A program made the position numbers and the translations under genes. Shown one piece after another: positions 36,037-48,212 of a DNA stretch of 64,000 nt. Source of the stretch: Stereocaulon alpinum. Its lineage: Eukaryota > Ascomycota > Lecanoromycetes > Lecanorales > Stereocaulaceae. Each line of letters starts with the position of its first letter. Within the stretch, counting starts at the first letter, position 1. The notes under the pieces were generated by a model. The model had not been told where the DNA came from, ran no database searches, and saw nothing but the letters and a program-made list of their open reading frames with translations. The stretch spans positions 62,001 to 126,000 of the forward strand of contig JAEUBA010000081.1 in NCBI GenBank assembly GCA_018257865.1, written 5' to 3'.

Positions 36037-37112
36037 AATCAAGTCTCTACGGGCATCATCCTACACGTTTTGCATAGAAATAGAGTCAATGATTATACCA
36101 TACCATTGTATGCACATCGAGTCTTTGAAACATCTATCAGTCCTTCTTCAGTGCGCAGACCGGACGTACAGAGTTCGGACAGCAACCAAACGTGTGTACG
36201 ACTCATCAAAGTGAAGGAAAGCAGCTACTCACGACTGGTTACTAGGCACCGCGCACTTATACCTAATTGAGATGCTGATGCCTAGGTGTTGGGCGACTTA
36301 GGGAATAGGCCGGCTGGGAACTAAGTTCTGGGAGACATGTCCCCACATTGGATGAAGTAAAGCAGCAGCCCCTTTCGCATGGAAACTCGCGTAATGGGAA
36401 TTGCCGGGTCTTGCGCACTGGGTGCCGTGCACGTGCTGGCCTGGTTGATTGCTGTTTGTTGATGGAATTTGTGTTCCGGTTCAAGAGCTGGAGAGAAGTG
36501 AAGAACGGAGAGGTTATGGAAAGGCTGTCAACCATGGGAAACCCTGAGCTAGGGCTGTACGGATGGTGATCGTGACTGAGCTGGACGCTTCCATGGCTGG
36601 AAGATATTGAGCCAGGACTGAGTACCTCGCCATGACAGTCGAGCTGATAGCACCGACATTCAAAGCACTCATGCTAAGGCTCGTACTGTTGAGCAAGCAT
36701 GAAGTACGAAAACATTCAGAACCATCAAGCGGCTCATGTACTGCTTTTCACCCCATAGCCATAGTCAATGATGCTACGGGCTTTGTAAGACTTGCGGATG
36801 CTGGACTACGGAAGTTTCTGTTTGCGGTTTAATACTTAATCGTACTAGGTTCGATTCCTAATGACGCTTGTACAATGGTTTTAGTGGTTTCGTACTTTTC
36901 TGTTTCATGACGTTTTTATCAGATGGAAAAGGTTTTCGGAAGTCATCCATGCCGAGCATGCTTGGGCAAACGTACCTTAGACGTAGACAATTTAATGTAC
37001 CGCGCTAGCAAGATTGCTACCCGTGTAAAGTATGGAATGTTATCCTTAGCCCGCCCGCCTAGTTTTCGTGAAGCTCCAGCCTCCAGATCCCACTCTCACT
37101 AGTGCTACCGAT
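36037..37112. other. Intergenic region between the kinase and med10
   Basis: Same-strand gap. A GGTTCGATTCC sequence at 36848-36858 looks like a tRNA B box but no cloverleaf fits. No gene seen. Confidence 0.45.
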
Positions 37113-37665
37113 ATGGCTCCTATGTCAGCAGACTCTGTCGACGGTAAGTTGCTGGATCATTACGTTCAAAGGACTAAGCTGACTGGACTCCCGAGACCGT
37201 CTCAAAGCCGTGATCCAGAACCTTTTCGAGATCCAATCCAATGTTCATGGCTACCTGGGTCCAGAGACCCAGCAGGGACTTGTGCGCAATATGTATGTAC
37301 CTCCATTCCACACCCTAGTCTACAATATGGTCTACTTACACAGGGTTCCATAACTCAACAGCCACCAACTCACAGCCTCCCTCTCCGCGCTCTCAGACTC
37401 CTCCTCCGCCCTCCCCGTCCACCTACCTCCTGAAATCATCGACTACATAGATCAAGGTCGCAATCCGGATATCTACACAAGAGAGCTGGTTGAGTCTGTG
37501 CAGAGGAGTAATCAATTCCTGAAGGGCAAGAGCGAGGCGTTTGCGGGGTTCAGGGACTGTCTTGCGGATGAGATTATCAAGCACCTGCCCGAGGCAGAGG
37601 CAAAGGTGAAGAACATACTTGACGGAAAGGGGATGGGGGAGGAGACGAAGGTCAATGGGGGTTGA
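37113..37665 (+). CDS. med10: Mediator complex subunit 10 (Med10/Nut2)
   Basis: Three exons, 37113-37143, 37196-37292 and 37362-37665; 143 residues, the normal Med10 size. The product reads DRLKAVIQNLFEIQSNVHGY, LGPETQQGLVRNI, LPPEIIDYIDQGRNPDIYTR, ELVESVQRSNQFLKGKSEAF, which is the Med10 core. Introns are 52 nt (GTAAGT...CCCGAG) and 69 nt (GTATGT...CTCAACAG) and both are required to keep frame. Med10 lies in the Mediator middle module that connects activators with RNA polymerase II. The reading is easily missed because no single exon exceeds about 100 codons. Two closely spaced in-frame ATGs exist; I use the first. Confidence 0.95.
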
Positions 37666-38699
37666 GCTAAGGAGGGTGCTGTTTGATGCGACGGAAGCCA
37701 CTTTGACGCAATATTTGACGCGTGGGAAGAGCTAGGAGGAAGTAGGCTTTGGCAGGCACAGCGAGCTCGTGAGTATATGCTTCTATTGCGCCCTAACGTT
37801 GCGATAACCAGTCTAATGCTCTGGCAGGTTACGTGATTGGACTTGCGGGTCACACGCGGAAGTATAAAGGAGCCATCACTGTTGATGAGTGTGCCCTTGT
37901 TGGTCCATCCATCTACATGGCCTCCACAGCTCGACGCAACACCCAGGATGAGTTTATAGATCGCGAATTGAGCATTGCTTTTGGCATTGGCAGCTCCTGG
38001 GTGTGGATCTGCCGGGTAATAGACCCTTCAAATCGAAGATCCTCGGTCAAAGCTCCACTAATTTAGGGTTACTTGACTGGCATGTGACGCTCCGAGATTG
38101 ATACTTAGAGAGGGAGTGAGCAATGCTCATGTGTTACAGCTTTAAAAAAGCCAGTCTACAAGGTCTATGTTTTCAAGATAACTAGCTCTGTAAAGGCGTT
38201 ATATAGCAGGGTCTGTGTGGATCGCAGAATCCAACATTGATCATGTAGCTTGCAAGGCCTCATATTACTACGTGTTCGAAGCGGATCCTTGTCTTTCTTC
38301 ATTATTATGCAGCCTGCCGGAGCCTTCGCTACGGGGCGACCGGCCCGGCATTGACCGGCACAGATCGCTTCTTAGATTTATCGGTTAGGTCAGCTAAGGT
38401 ACCTTAGATCCGATGCCTTGCCGAGCCTGCATGCCCCGGGTTATACAATTATGCAATCTTTATGCAGGGTCTCCTCGCTATTCTCCTAGAGTAGGTAAGG
38501 TAGGTGGTGCATGACGCGGGTCAGCTGGCTGTTGGTGTTTTGATGCAGCGGTCACGCTGGCACTTGCGGAAGCTGACATCCCCACAATATAGACTACACT
38601 CTATCCCCGCGTTTTGATTTTCTCTTCTTTATACCCGCTATTGGCTGGTCTCTTGTTCAGCGCAAGGTATAGAACTACACTACATCTTATACAACAGCG
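37666..38699. other. Intergenic region upstream of the glutaminase gene
   Basis: Holds the gtaA promoter. A perfect 14-bp palindrome CTAAGGTACCTTAG lies at 38394-38407, about 290 bp before the start, with TAGGTAAGGTAGG nearby. No gene seen. Confidence 0.5.
38394..38407. promoter_or_regulatory. Perfect 14-bp palindrome upstream of gtaA
   Basis: CTAAGGTACCTTAG is a perfect palindrome in the presumed promoter of the glutaminase gene. A dimeric regulator site is possible; identity unknown. Confidence 0.3.
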
Positions 38700-41494
38700 A
38701 TGCACTGGCTTATCGCAGCAGCTGCCGCCGGCTCGGCGCTGCTGAGCCTTCCTGCCGCGGCTTCGAGACTCAACCCTCCGGTGTTGCCGTTGGCTGTGAG
38801 GAATCCATACTTCAGTACCTGGTTGGGTAGCGCGAGGGATACACCATGGGACAAATGGCCGATGTTTTGGACTGGGGAGCAGGTATGATCTCTCTTCTGA
38901 GCTCCGGAGATACTTGGCGCTAATGGGTGTATCTTCTCTTAGTTGGGCTTCAGCATCCTCGCTTCTGTGCCTGACAGCGGATTGGTATACCCGCTTCTAG
39001 GCAGGCCTCAAGACTCCTTGGACGTTGGGGGAGACTATGGGTTTGACACCGAACGCAAACACATCACAGCGGGAAAGGCTGACTCTTGCATCTTAGCTAC
39101 AACGTCTCCTACTGTACCTACGTTGGCGCTACATTCGATGCTTCGACGACGAATTTGACATACTCGATACCCGCCCCTGTCTCTTCTGCGAAGTCACGTG
39201 CGCCTCTGGAGGTCGTGATCTCATTCCTTTCACCCATTACACCAACATCGACCCTCCGCCAATCGATCCCTGCTTCCTACGTGACAGTGCATGTCTCAGG
39301 TGGCTTTGACATTGATATCTATATCGACGTGAACGGGCAGTGGGTGAGCGGCAACAGGGCCAGTGAGATCGTGTGGGAATTTGGCCAGCAACAGCTTGGA
39401 GGTGGTAAAGGCTTGAAGACCTGGAGAATCAGGAGGCAGACGGAACAGCTTCTCTCCGAATGGCGGGATCAGGCAGAATGGGGTACTCTGCATTTCTCGG
39501 CTCCATCGGTAGGTTCGACCAAGGCTTTGAAGACCGCACCATTCGCTAATTGAGGTCAGGATGTCCGTCACGAATCTGGAACGTCGGGACTGCTACGTCC
39601 ACGCTTTGCTCGAACGGGGACACTCCAGAACTCGATCGATGACGATTTCCGGGGGATCATGGAACAAGAGCCTGTGTTTGCATTCGCCAAGTCCTTCCAC
39701 CTGAATGCTTCATCTTCATCTTCCACCTCTAGTAGCTCGAGTGTAATGTTCACCATTGCGCATATCCAAGATCCCGTCGTCCAGTATGCTTCAGCTCGAG
39801 GCCTTACATTCATGCGACCACTTTGGGCTTCCTGGTTCTCTTCCGTCGAGTCGTTGCTTGCCTTTCATTATTTGGATTACCACAATGCTTTCATGCTTGC
39901 GTCCAACTACTCGGCACAACTACTGAAAGATGCATATGAGTCTGGGGCTGAGGACTACGTGGATATTGTCGCTTTGACCGCTCGTCAGGTGATGGGCGCG
40001 ACAAGCTTCTCAGGCACTCCTGACAACCCAATTCTATTTCTCAAGGAGATCTCCTCTAACGGTAACTTCCAGACCATTGATGTGATCTTCCCGGCCTTCT
40101 CATTCTTCCTTTACACGAATCCAAGGTGGTTGGCATACCTGCTCGAACCGATACTTGAACACACCCTGAGCGGACAATACCCGAACAAGTACGCCTTGCA
40201 CGATCTAGGTGCTCACTTCCCGAACGCTACCGGTCATCCTGACGGCCGAGACGAGTATATGCCTGTAGAAGAATGTGGGAATATCCTAATCATGGGGCTG
40301 GCGATTGTCAACAGTCTGAGCTATGATACAGGTGTGGCTGCTGGCTCCCACTGGTCGAGCATGGGAAGCCAAAGCTTCGATGCCAATCCCACTACGAGCG
40401 CCTTTTCTTTGAACAACCTCGAAGAAAGAGATGGAGTCTTTGGACTGGATGATTCCTGGGGTGGATCCACCAAAGGCGTCAAGCAAGCACAGAAATGGGT
40501 CAGCAAGAGCTACAGGCTTTGGAAGCAATGGACAGGCTATCTGGTCGACTTTTCCCTAGAGCCGGATCATCAGTGTACGGATGGGCCCTATCCTCATTAC
40601 TTCGATGAAGGCTTTGCTAACAATACATAGTATCCACGGACGATTTCGCTGGACCTCTTGAACTGCAGACAAACTTGGCTCTCAAGGGTATCCTCGGTAT
40701 CAAAGCAATGAGCGGTATTGCTAAAACAGTCGGCAATGACGAAGACTATAAGCACTACAAGGTAAACACTCGGCCCTCTATGGCTTTTTCCAATGCTTAC
40801 AATGAATTCCCAGAACATCTCAGAAGTATACGTCGACAAATGGGAGGAATTTGCCGTATCGCGTGACGGCACCCATGCCAAACTAGCCTACCACTGGTAC
40901 GGCTCCTGGACGACACTCTACAACCTCTTCGCCGACTCTCTCCTCTGCTTCAACCTCGAAGGCACCTCACTCGCTACACCCGACACCTCTAGCACCGTCG
41001 ACAACGACGAGCAAAAACCTCTAGACCCACCCAAACACGAAAAACCAAATAGAACAGGCTTCGTCCCCAACCACATCTACAAAATGCAATCAGACTGGTA
41101 CCTCGCCGTCCGCCAGCGCTATGGTCTCCCTCTCGATTCTCGCCACCTCTACACCAAATCCGACTGGGAATTCTTTGCAGCAGCCGTGGCGTCCAAATCA
41201 ACCCGCTCGCAGATCTTGGAAAGTGTAGCGCTTTGGCTCAACGAAACGAGCACCGATCGCCCGTTTACGGATTGCTATGATACTGAAGGCGACGGCGGAT
41301 TCCCTGGGATTAGTTTCATGGCTAGACCGGTTGTTGGAGCGCATTTTGCGTTTTTGACGCTGGGGAGAGCTTGTGGGGGGAAGGCGATGGAGGGGTTGGC
41401 TTTTTTGGACAAGGAGGATGAGGGGGTTGGGGCTGGGGCTGTGGACCAGATTGTGTTTGGGATGGGGGGTGGAGCTGGGGCTGGAGAGTTGTGA
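38700..41494 (+). CDS. gtaA: Secreted glutaminase A (GtaA family)
   Basis: Six exons: 38700-38882, 38943-39040, 39097-39508, 39560-40574, 40631-40761, 40814-41494; 839 residues. A signal peptide is evident (LIAAAAAGSALLSLPAAAS). It is followed by the DUF5127 part (PPVLPLAVRNPYFSTWLGSA, DKWPMFWTGEQ) and the DUF4965/DUF1793 glutaminase-type C-terminal half with FAFAKSFHLN, KDAYESGAEDYVDIVALTAR, YMPVEECGNILIMGLAI, STDDFAGPLELQTNLALKGI and YHWYGSWTTLYNLFADSLL. In Aspergillus the founding member hydrolyses L-glutamine extracellularly; substrate in this family is tested for few members. All five introns are 50-61 nt with good branch points. The final residues are Gly-rich (MGGGAGAGEL). Confidence 0.94.
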
Positions 41495-42290
41495 TGTGCT
41501 TGGTGGTGGAAGTAGTGAGCTGATATATAGTAGATTGGCATTGGCATCGGCATTGGCATTGGCATGGTATCGGTTAGATAAATTGAGTGGGTGTATGCTC
41601 TCGATGTATAAGAGGCTGGTAAGGTTTATTGAAAATTGCGAGCGAGCGAGTGGAAAAGTGTCTTAGCTAGGAAAATGTCTATATGATCAACTTTGAAGTG
41701 GTCCTCAACACGGTCTCGATGCGATGCTGATCCTGGACATGCCTTATCCAGCGCCCTCTCTTCCAATTGATGGAGGTAAAGTGTGCGAAGACGTTATCCA
41801 ACCATCCTCCATCGCGTTTTCCAACGCATGCCATGCTTCTCATATCCAATTCTTGAACCCCGGCGAGAAGGAAACCTCGGTGAACGGACCTGTGTGATCA
41901 GTGCTATGCTTCTTTGTCGTCCAACCGTCCTCCATCGCACTTCCAATGTGAACGATTCGCATGCGATCCGCTCCACGCAAAGCCAAGTAAACGACGTTTG
42001 AACATCAGAGCAATGCCCTTAAGAAACCTGGTTTCAATAGTACTAGATGTTAACACGTTATGAATTAGTAAAGACTTGGCAAGCAAGCAATCTCGCCAGC
42101 GAGAATCCCTCCTCCTCCTCATCCTACATTAATTGTGGATGTAGATGTACATTAGGTGTTTTCAGCGCAAGCAAGTTTCCTCCCAACATTGACATTAGAT
42201 CTTCTCCAGCGCAAGCAACGACAACGCATGATTTTTCCGAGAAAGACAAAGCAAAGCAAGCAAGCTCTTGATGCAAAAGTAAATTCGAAA
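41495..42290. other. Convergent intergenic region
   Basis: Two 3' ends. Contains an imperfect direct repeat of TCCAACC(A/G)TCCTCCATCGC about 125 bp apart (near 41798 and 41923). No gene seen. Confidence 0.45.
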
Positions 42291-44139
42291 TCACAGCTCC
42301 TCCCATAAATGCAATTTCCGCCCTTTCTTATCGAAACTCCCGCCTACTTGTAACTCACCACCGTTCTCAGCATCATTTCCACCTTCATCTCTGCTCTTCT
42401 TCTTCTTGTTTTGCTTTTCTTCTTTGGCTTTGCGCTTCTTCTTCTCTCTCTCCGCTTCCACGAGCTTGTCTTTACCTCTCACGCTTGCCTCCCCGATCGA
42501 TTCACGCGTCTCGTCTTGCTGGCTGTTAGAGCTACCGCCTGAGCCCCCGCTGAGTCCGCTCTCCTCGCTTCGTCTTAGGCCGCGTCTGTTCTTTGCACTA
42601 GCCACCACGTTCTTCAGTGCACTCATGCTCGTTGAGCGGACACGTAGTGGGCTAGGAGGCCGCGGTATATCTTCATCGCTTGGGTTCCTGAGCTGGAAGG
42701 CTGATGGGTCGGGACTTGGAAGACTGGTGCGAATAAGGGTTGCGAACGATTCTTTGGGGGTGAGTGCGTGGCCTGCGAGGTTGGTAGCAGTGAGTGTAGC
42801 CGGAATTGTTGGCGGGAGTTGTGCGAGTGTTTTCTTGGGCGTGAAGGATGGGGGCGGAGTTGGTGGGCGATGCAGGCGTAGTGGATTTATGCGTGGGATT
42901 TTGAGGGGTGATATATCTTCCGTGCCTGTGGGGCTGCTGGTTGGTGTCTTTTTCTCGGGGGTCTTTGCTGTGGTCTTGGCTCCTGTAAAGGTATCCGAGC
43001 TGTCATTTTTCGACGGACTCTTGCCGGCTTCTGTTGCAGTCTGGGCCGTCAGAGTTTCATAAGAAGCCACAAACGGGGCTAATGAGTCAAGCGTATTGCT
43101 GCTGCTTTGTGGCGACAACTGCCTCTGCATAGGAGTCTGCGAGCTAATAGAGGACGATCCGTCGCTTGCTGTTGGCGAGATGATTCCTAGTGCCTCAAGT
43201 TGATCTGTACTGAGTTAGCCTAGGATGATGCTGCTCGCACTGGCAGTGGCGTACCCCAAGTCCGATAGTAGTAGCGGAACGTCGCGAATGGCGTATCGAG
43301 TGGATCGAGTAATGCGTACTTGTAGAAACGCTTCGGGTGTTTGGTAGAAAGGAAACCTGCATTGACAAGGCTGCGAACCGTCAGCTGCATTAGAAACGAT
43401 AGCTGAGGCATGGTGGCTCACTTTATGCCAGCTCCTGCTTTCTGCTGAGCGCCCTTCTTATCGACATGTTGCACACCGGGCGAGCTCTGATACTCTTGAA
43501 TATCAGGGTTGATCCTCTTCCTGCCCTTTGATCGAAAAACCTTGATCTCCATGACATCTCTAAGGTTGTCCCCGGTGTACTTGCCCGTCTCCGCTGCCTC
43601 TGGACTAAAACAGAGGACCCTTCGCTCTATCAATTCTTGCCTGATGGATCCTCGGCCTTGGACTGAGTCGTAGAGCCCAAACATGGTCTTCCCCTTATAG
43701 CCATCGTCTTCACCACAGCCCCAGCTGACGATGAGGTTGCCATTAATATAGAGCTTGAAATAGTAGAGTAGCTTTGGTGGGTGCGGTGGTGAGATGCTGT
43801 AGGATAGCCAGAATTGAGATGCTGCGTACGTCGGGACGTAGACGGATACGAGGGAGTGGTCTGGATTGATGAGCGTTGGCGCGTTAGAGAAAGGGTCGTT
43901 TGGCGTTGCTGGTGGTGCAAACCTATCTTGTCAGTTCACTCTCATCAAACTCCACATCGAAGTGCAGAGCATTGGGCTTGATAGTAGATGATGCTACACA
44001 AGCTGTTTTGTTCGCCAGACTTGTGTTACATGGTCAAGGTCAACACTATCTGGGAGAGGATGTTCCACACTCACTCGGGAATGGTCAGAATATCGAACTG
44101 TGATACCAGGGAGAGCGTGATGCTCCGGTAGATTGGCAT
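42291..44139 (-). CDS. Conserved fungal protein of unknown function
   Basis: Four exons: 44139-44075, 43922-43422, 43370-43255, 43204-42291; 531 residues. The start MPIYRSITLSLVSQFDILTI, then FAPPATPNDPF, SLVSVYVPTYAASQFWLSYS, KLYINGNLIVSWGCGEDDGY and GKTMFGLYD define a compact N-terminal domain of about 220 residues. I recognise it as widely conserved in Dothideomycetes and Eurotiomycetes, without known function. It ends FYKYALLDPLDTPFATFRYY. After it come about 300 residues of disordered Ser/Pro sequence and a strongly basic Lys/Glu region (EREKKKRKAKEEKQNKKKKS) that may be a nuclear signal. Intron 1 is long for this window (152 nt) but has a CTGAC branch next to GATAG. Divergent from the zinc-knuckle gene. 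Confidence 0.85.
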
Positions 44140-44961
44140 CGTCGTGGTGGTGTCGTATCAGGACACAGTTTTTGTAGGTGGGTGGTGATGTTTGACGTTC
44201 GGCAATTTTGGTTGGATCTGTTGCATTCACATACGCAAGGCAACTATAGCGCTAAAACCTCTTCACCACAAATTGATGAGGGGTCATGGTCTCATGAATA
44301 GCACTGAACTTTATATGCCTTCACGCTCGTACAAAATTGTTCGTCTCTCGAGAAGCTCTGCTTTGAGTTCCATTCCTACAGATGCAGTAAAGTATCATAT
44401 TCAGCCGTTGCACCTGATAGGAGAAGGGGAATCGGTACACCATGGGCTATTTCAAGCTCGACCAAATCCTTTTCTTCATTGTACTTCATTGCCCCATATC
44501 CGATGTTTCGAGTCTAAGACTATGCTTAAAAGCCCATGCTTACACAGGGTGTGTATCACTCTAGCACCTTGTACGCTCCGAAAGGTGCACTTTGTACTCT
44601 TTCACAAAGTCAAAAGCAGAGGAACACAGGGGCTTACCCTCGAAAGATAGTATGAGGCATGATTTCGTTGGTCGATAGCGAGGACAATTCGTTTTCTCAT
44701 TACCGTTTTTGTTGCACTTCGCAGGGGAGCACAAACATGGATCGAAGTAGAATCCCAGATATATAAGCAACGTCCGTCTCCCGTAGAGATCTCTTTGCCT
44801 TCTACATCCAGCTCATCAGTAATTACCTTTGCACTGCTCTGGTGGAATACTTAGTCCATCTTCATTCAACATTGTGGCCTCAGTCGCTCGTGGGATCCCC
44901 CATCAAATCGATATCTCCAATCAAATAGCATTCGGCTACTGCAAGTACCATATCAATCAAG
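44140..44961. other. Divergent promoter region
   Basis: Gap between divergent starts of the unknown protein and the zinc-knuckle protein. No other gene seen. Confidence 0.45.
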
Positions 44962-45969
44962 ATGTTAAGCTCAGCGCAGACTACCTCCAAAGCAACTGGC
45001 GTTGCCTCTACTCCTGCCCTGAATGGCACGAGCAATATACAACCAGTGCAAGCTGCCAGGCCCGAACGGTTGACCTTGAAAATTTTGGAACAGTAGGCAC
45101 ATTCTTTGTTTCATATGATCACGACCGCTGAACAATTTCAGACTGAATTACAGCAAAGGGCGCAATGTTGGTCTCTTCGCCCGTCGCGATGGCGTCGAGG
45201 CAATGCTGTTTGCTGTTCCAGTCAAGCTGCTCATGCACTTCTCACCGGTTTTGAAGCGCCAGTTGGATCAAGACCCAGCACTCAAGAAGATCGACCTGGA
45301 CTTCCCAAGGGCACATGTCAAGTGGCTGTACTCCTGGATGCAAAGGGGTGGCGAAATTGCAAAGTACGAGCCATTTGAGTCTGAGCAAGGCAAGGAACTC
45401 GAAGACCAGGAAATCCTGAGGCAGTTGGCGGAGCACCTGGAGATTGGAGCCGTCATCCAGTATACAGATAAGAACATTGCCGTAATCAAGGATTCAGGCC
45501 TTCCGCTGGCGCCAAAGACGGTACCGAAGCAGAAGGGTCCAATTTGCTATAGTTGCAACGAGGCTGGGTAAGACACCAGAGCGCTCCGCGTTTCCACATT
45601 GTCTGACAATACGATAGACATATCAAGCGGGTATGCCCGAGGAAAATTGCTACGAGTCCATCAACACCATGTCCTAGGTGCGGACAGTCCGGCCATTGGA
45701 GCAAAGACTGTGATTTTGTGAGCGACTTGATGCCCGTAAGTGGCTCGGTGATGCTGGAGGACCAACATGGATACCAGCATACTTTCGCCCTGAAGAACAT
45801 AACTTGCAGACAAGTCGGCGCGAAGGGATCTGCAAAGTACGAAATCTCTGCGTCTGCGAGAGTACCGGAATGGGATCTTGGGCAAGGTCGAATTGCCAAG
45901 AATCTGCGCCGCGTGAAGATCTGGGAGGATCACATGAGTGCTTTCGAGGACTCCAAGAGCATAGATTAG
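44962..45969 (+). CDS. CCHC zinc-knuckle protein with conserved N-terminal domain
   Basis: Three exons, 44962-45092, 45142-45567 and 45618-45969; 302 residues. Introns of 49 and 50 nt have GCTGAAC and TCTGAC branch points. Residues about 45-160 form a domain (RNVGLFARRDGVEAMLFAVP, KLLMHFSPVLKRQL, HVKWLYSWMQRGGEI) that superficially resembles fungal BTB-like modules, but I cannot assign it. Two zinc knuckles follow, CYSCNEAGHIKRVC and CPRCGQSGHWSKDC, both CX2CX4HX4C, the second intron splitting the first knuckle. The C-terminus is a folded-looking 80 residues (ASARVPEWDLGQGRIAKN). Zinc knuckles bind single-stranded nucleic acid; an RNA-related role is inferred. A retroelement gag origin is unlikely because no protease, polymerase or repeats flank it. 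Confidence 0.85.
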
Positions 45970-46401
45970 GCGGCTGAGGAGTGATTCAAGTTGCTTATGC
46001 TGTGTTCGGGGTCTTCGTAGAGTTAGGATATGTCTGTATAGATTCCCATTGAAGTTTTGCATATCATCGATCAAAGAGCTATTTCATTAAAATCAGTTCC
46101 ACGTCGGCTCATGCAGCAATGAGTTCGTAATAGTCGGGTCGAACTTACTTACAGAGAGATTAGGAATATTTCGACTCCACCCCATGTGAAAGATTACATT
46201 TGATTAGGAAGAGAACATTAACTTTGCATCATGTGGCTGGCAAGCTGGCTATGATTAGCATACACAAGCTCTGAATGAGTCATAAGTGAATTAATCAACT
46301 TTGGTCGTCGTAGAAATTCTCACTAGGGGCTGCGTTGCCTCCGACTTCATTGAAGAACTTCATGCTCCGTACTACTGTACAACGCCTATTGTGTTTAGCA
46401 T
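45970..46401. other. Convergent intergenic region
   Basis: 3' ends of two convergent genes, AT-rich; no gene seen. Confidence 0.45.
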
Positions 46402-47468
46402 CTACTTATTCGTGCTCCCACTCGTATTGCCAGTAGCTGAACTTGTGGTGCCGTCCGTCGCTCCAGCCAATGAATGCTTCCGAGCATCCTCAAATGTCGC
46501 TATCCGGAAATTGTAGGCCAGCTCAAATTGCGCCTTTGGGTCTCCTTCCCTCGGCAAGAAATCTACAACCAAACTGTCTTTGACGGCGAACACGGCATCA
46601 TTTTCGAGGTACTTGTCACGCTGGTCGAAAATCTGCGTCACGATAGGCTTGTATCTCGGCGCGCTGACGATGAAATGGATATGTGCTGGACGCATTGGAT
46701 GCCGATCTAGTGATTTAAGGAGCTTACCGGCCGGGCCATCGTCTGGTATTGGATACGGCGTAGGACGGAGGCAGTAGAATGAGTAACGGCCATCCTTTCC
46801 CGTTGTGAAACGTCCACGCAAATTGTATTCTTTTTGATTTTCGTCCTGCTGCTCGTACAGCCCATTCGGCGCTGTGTGCCACACATCTAGTTCAGCTCCT
46901 TCAATTGGTTTACCAGTAAGGTAGTCGTTGACTGTGCCGTGCAGAAACGTATGGTCGCCGTCGGGGATGTTGTGCACAATGCTGGCGCCCATTTCAAGCC
47001 TCGGTGCATTAGCACGCCAGAAGGGACCAAGAACTGCTGTAGCGGTTGGGGTAGAGTCGGCTTCAGAGACGAGTTTGTAGGTAATTTCGTCAACGAGGGA
47101 TTCGAGGCCAATGACATCACCGAGTAGTTGCCCTTCATTGCGAACGTCGGTCGACATACGGCCGGCTTCGTTGAGCTGCCAGGAAAGTTTAGTGGATAAG
47201 TTAGAGCAACATGGCGGGCTGGACTTACGAACTCGACGCCTGCCATAAACTCCTCCACTGTGATCTCATTCTCTCGTGCAAAGTCGTGGAGATGCTGAAT
47301 CAGGCTGGTCATGACCTTGCGCATTCGAGGTGCAGTCTTTGGACCAGTGGCGTTGATGACAAGTTGCGTAAAGTTCGGGTCGAATCGATGTGTTTGGGGA
47401 ACAGTAGCTGGGCTACTCGTAGTGCCATTAGGCTGGCTACCAGTCTTGTGGCTAGCTGCTCTGTTCAT
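46402..47468 (-). CDS. Intradiol ring-cleavage dioxygenase (catechol or hydroxyquinol 1,2-dioxygenase type)
   Basis: Two exons, 47468-47229 and 47175-46402; 337 residues. The 53-nt intron (GTAAGT...CTGGCAG) joins ...EEFMAGVEF to LNEAGRMSTDV. The N-terminal dioxygenase domain (LHDFARENEITVEEFMAGVE, TPTATAVLGPFWRANAP) precedes the intradiol fold: DVWHTAPNGLYEQQ, GRYSFYCLRPTPYPIPDDGP and RPAHIHFIVSAP. Expected Fe(III) ligands are visible: Tyr in NGLY, Tyr in PYPIP, and both His of AHIHF. Such enzymes open catechol or hydroxyquinol rings to muconates in the 3-oxoadipate pathway, in the cytosol. The leading N-terminal helix and spacing fit the catechol/hydroxyquinol 1,2-dioxygenase subgroup rather than protocatechuate 3,4-dioxygenase. 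Ser/Gly/Thr-rich tail. Confidence 0.94.
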
Positions 47469-48212
47469 ATTCGCTTCACAACTGCTTTCATCGGGTACGA
47501 AGTTAGAGGTTCCTAAATGTCAGCAATGATGGAAACACACGTTTATAGGCAAACCAAGGAGGAACTTCCGAGACGAGGAAAAGGTGGACAAGCACGGAAT
47601 ATATTGGGTCAGTGCATGCGATTGCCAATACTCAAACAAGACTACCAGACATCGGAATACTTAGATACGCGGCTAGGTACGACGAGAAGTAAGGTAAACA
47701 GAAGCATGACCATATTGTCAAAAAAGCGCATCGGCAAATGCGGGGTGCCTTGTTCCCGAAGCGGTGCTTCCTGGGCCCCAACGAAGCTCAGGTGATTAGG
47801 GTGTACTTCTATCCGTCAATCTTCATTATGCGACCTTGGTTGGGAAGTAGAGTGGGAAAAGTAGGCTTTGGATCACAGGGGTGGTCCTAATAGCGACGAA
47901 CGTGTATCGGCTCTATGCGTGACGAGAACGGGCAGTTATTTGACGTTATCAATTGCAGAAGCCAACGGGACATGCGCAACTGATAACGAAAGGGAACCAA
48001 GCCGTCACTCGATGACTTCGGAACGATGCTCAAGTCCATACTTGTAGATTACAAGTAACGGTTACATTGAAGCTTCACCTCGAGGAGCATCGATATCTAA
48101 GCGTGCTGAAGTAGACGCTAAGTTAAGCGCTAGGCGCCTAGCTCCACTTTCGCTGTGACCCTAAGCAGCTTCCTGGCCTTTGCCAATTCCATTGAAGTTG
48201 TAACTGCTCGTC
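47469..48212. other. Divergent promoter region, dioxygenase and NDUFS5-type gene
   Basis: A 744-bp gap between divergent starts; no gene seen. Confidence 0.5.

Noticed and set aside
36848..36858. GGTTCGATTCC, a tRNA B-box-like sequence
   Set aside because: No matching acceptor stem or A box lies at the right distance, and the T-arm stem pairs poorly.
44962..45969. Zinc-knuckle gene as a retrotransposon gag
   Set aside because: No protease, reverse transcriptase, integrase or long terminal repeats nearby, and the gene has normal spliceosomal introns.
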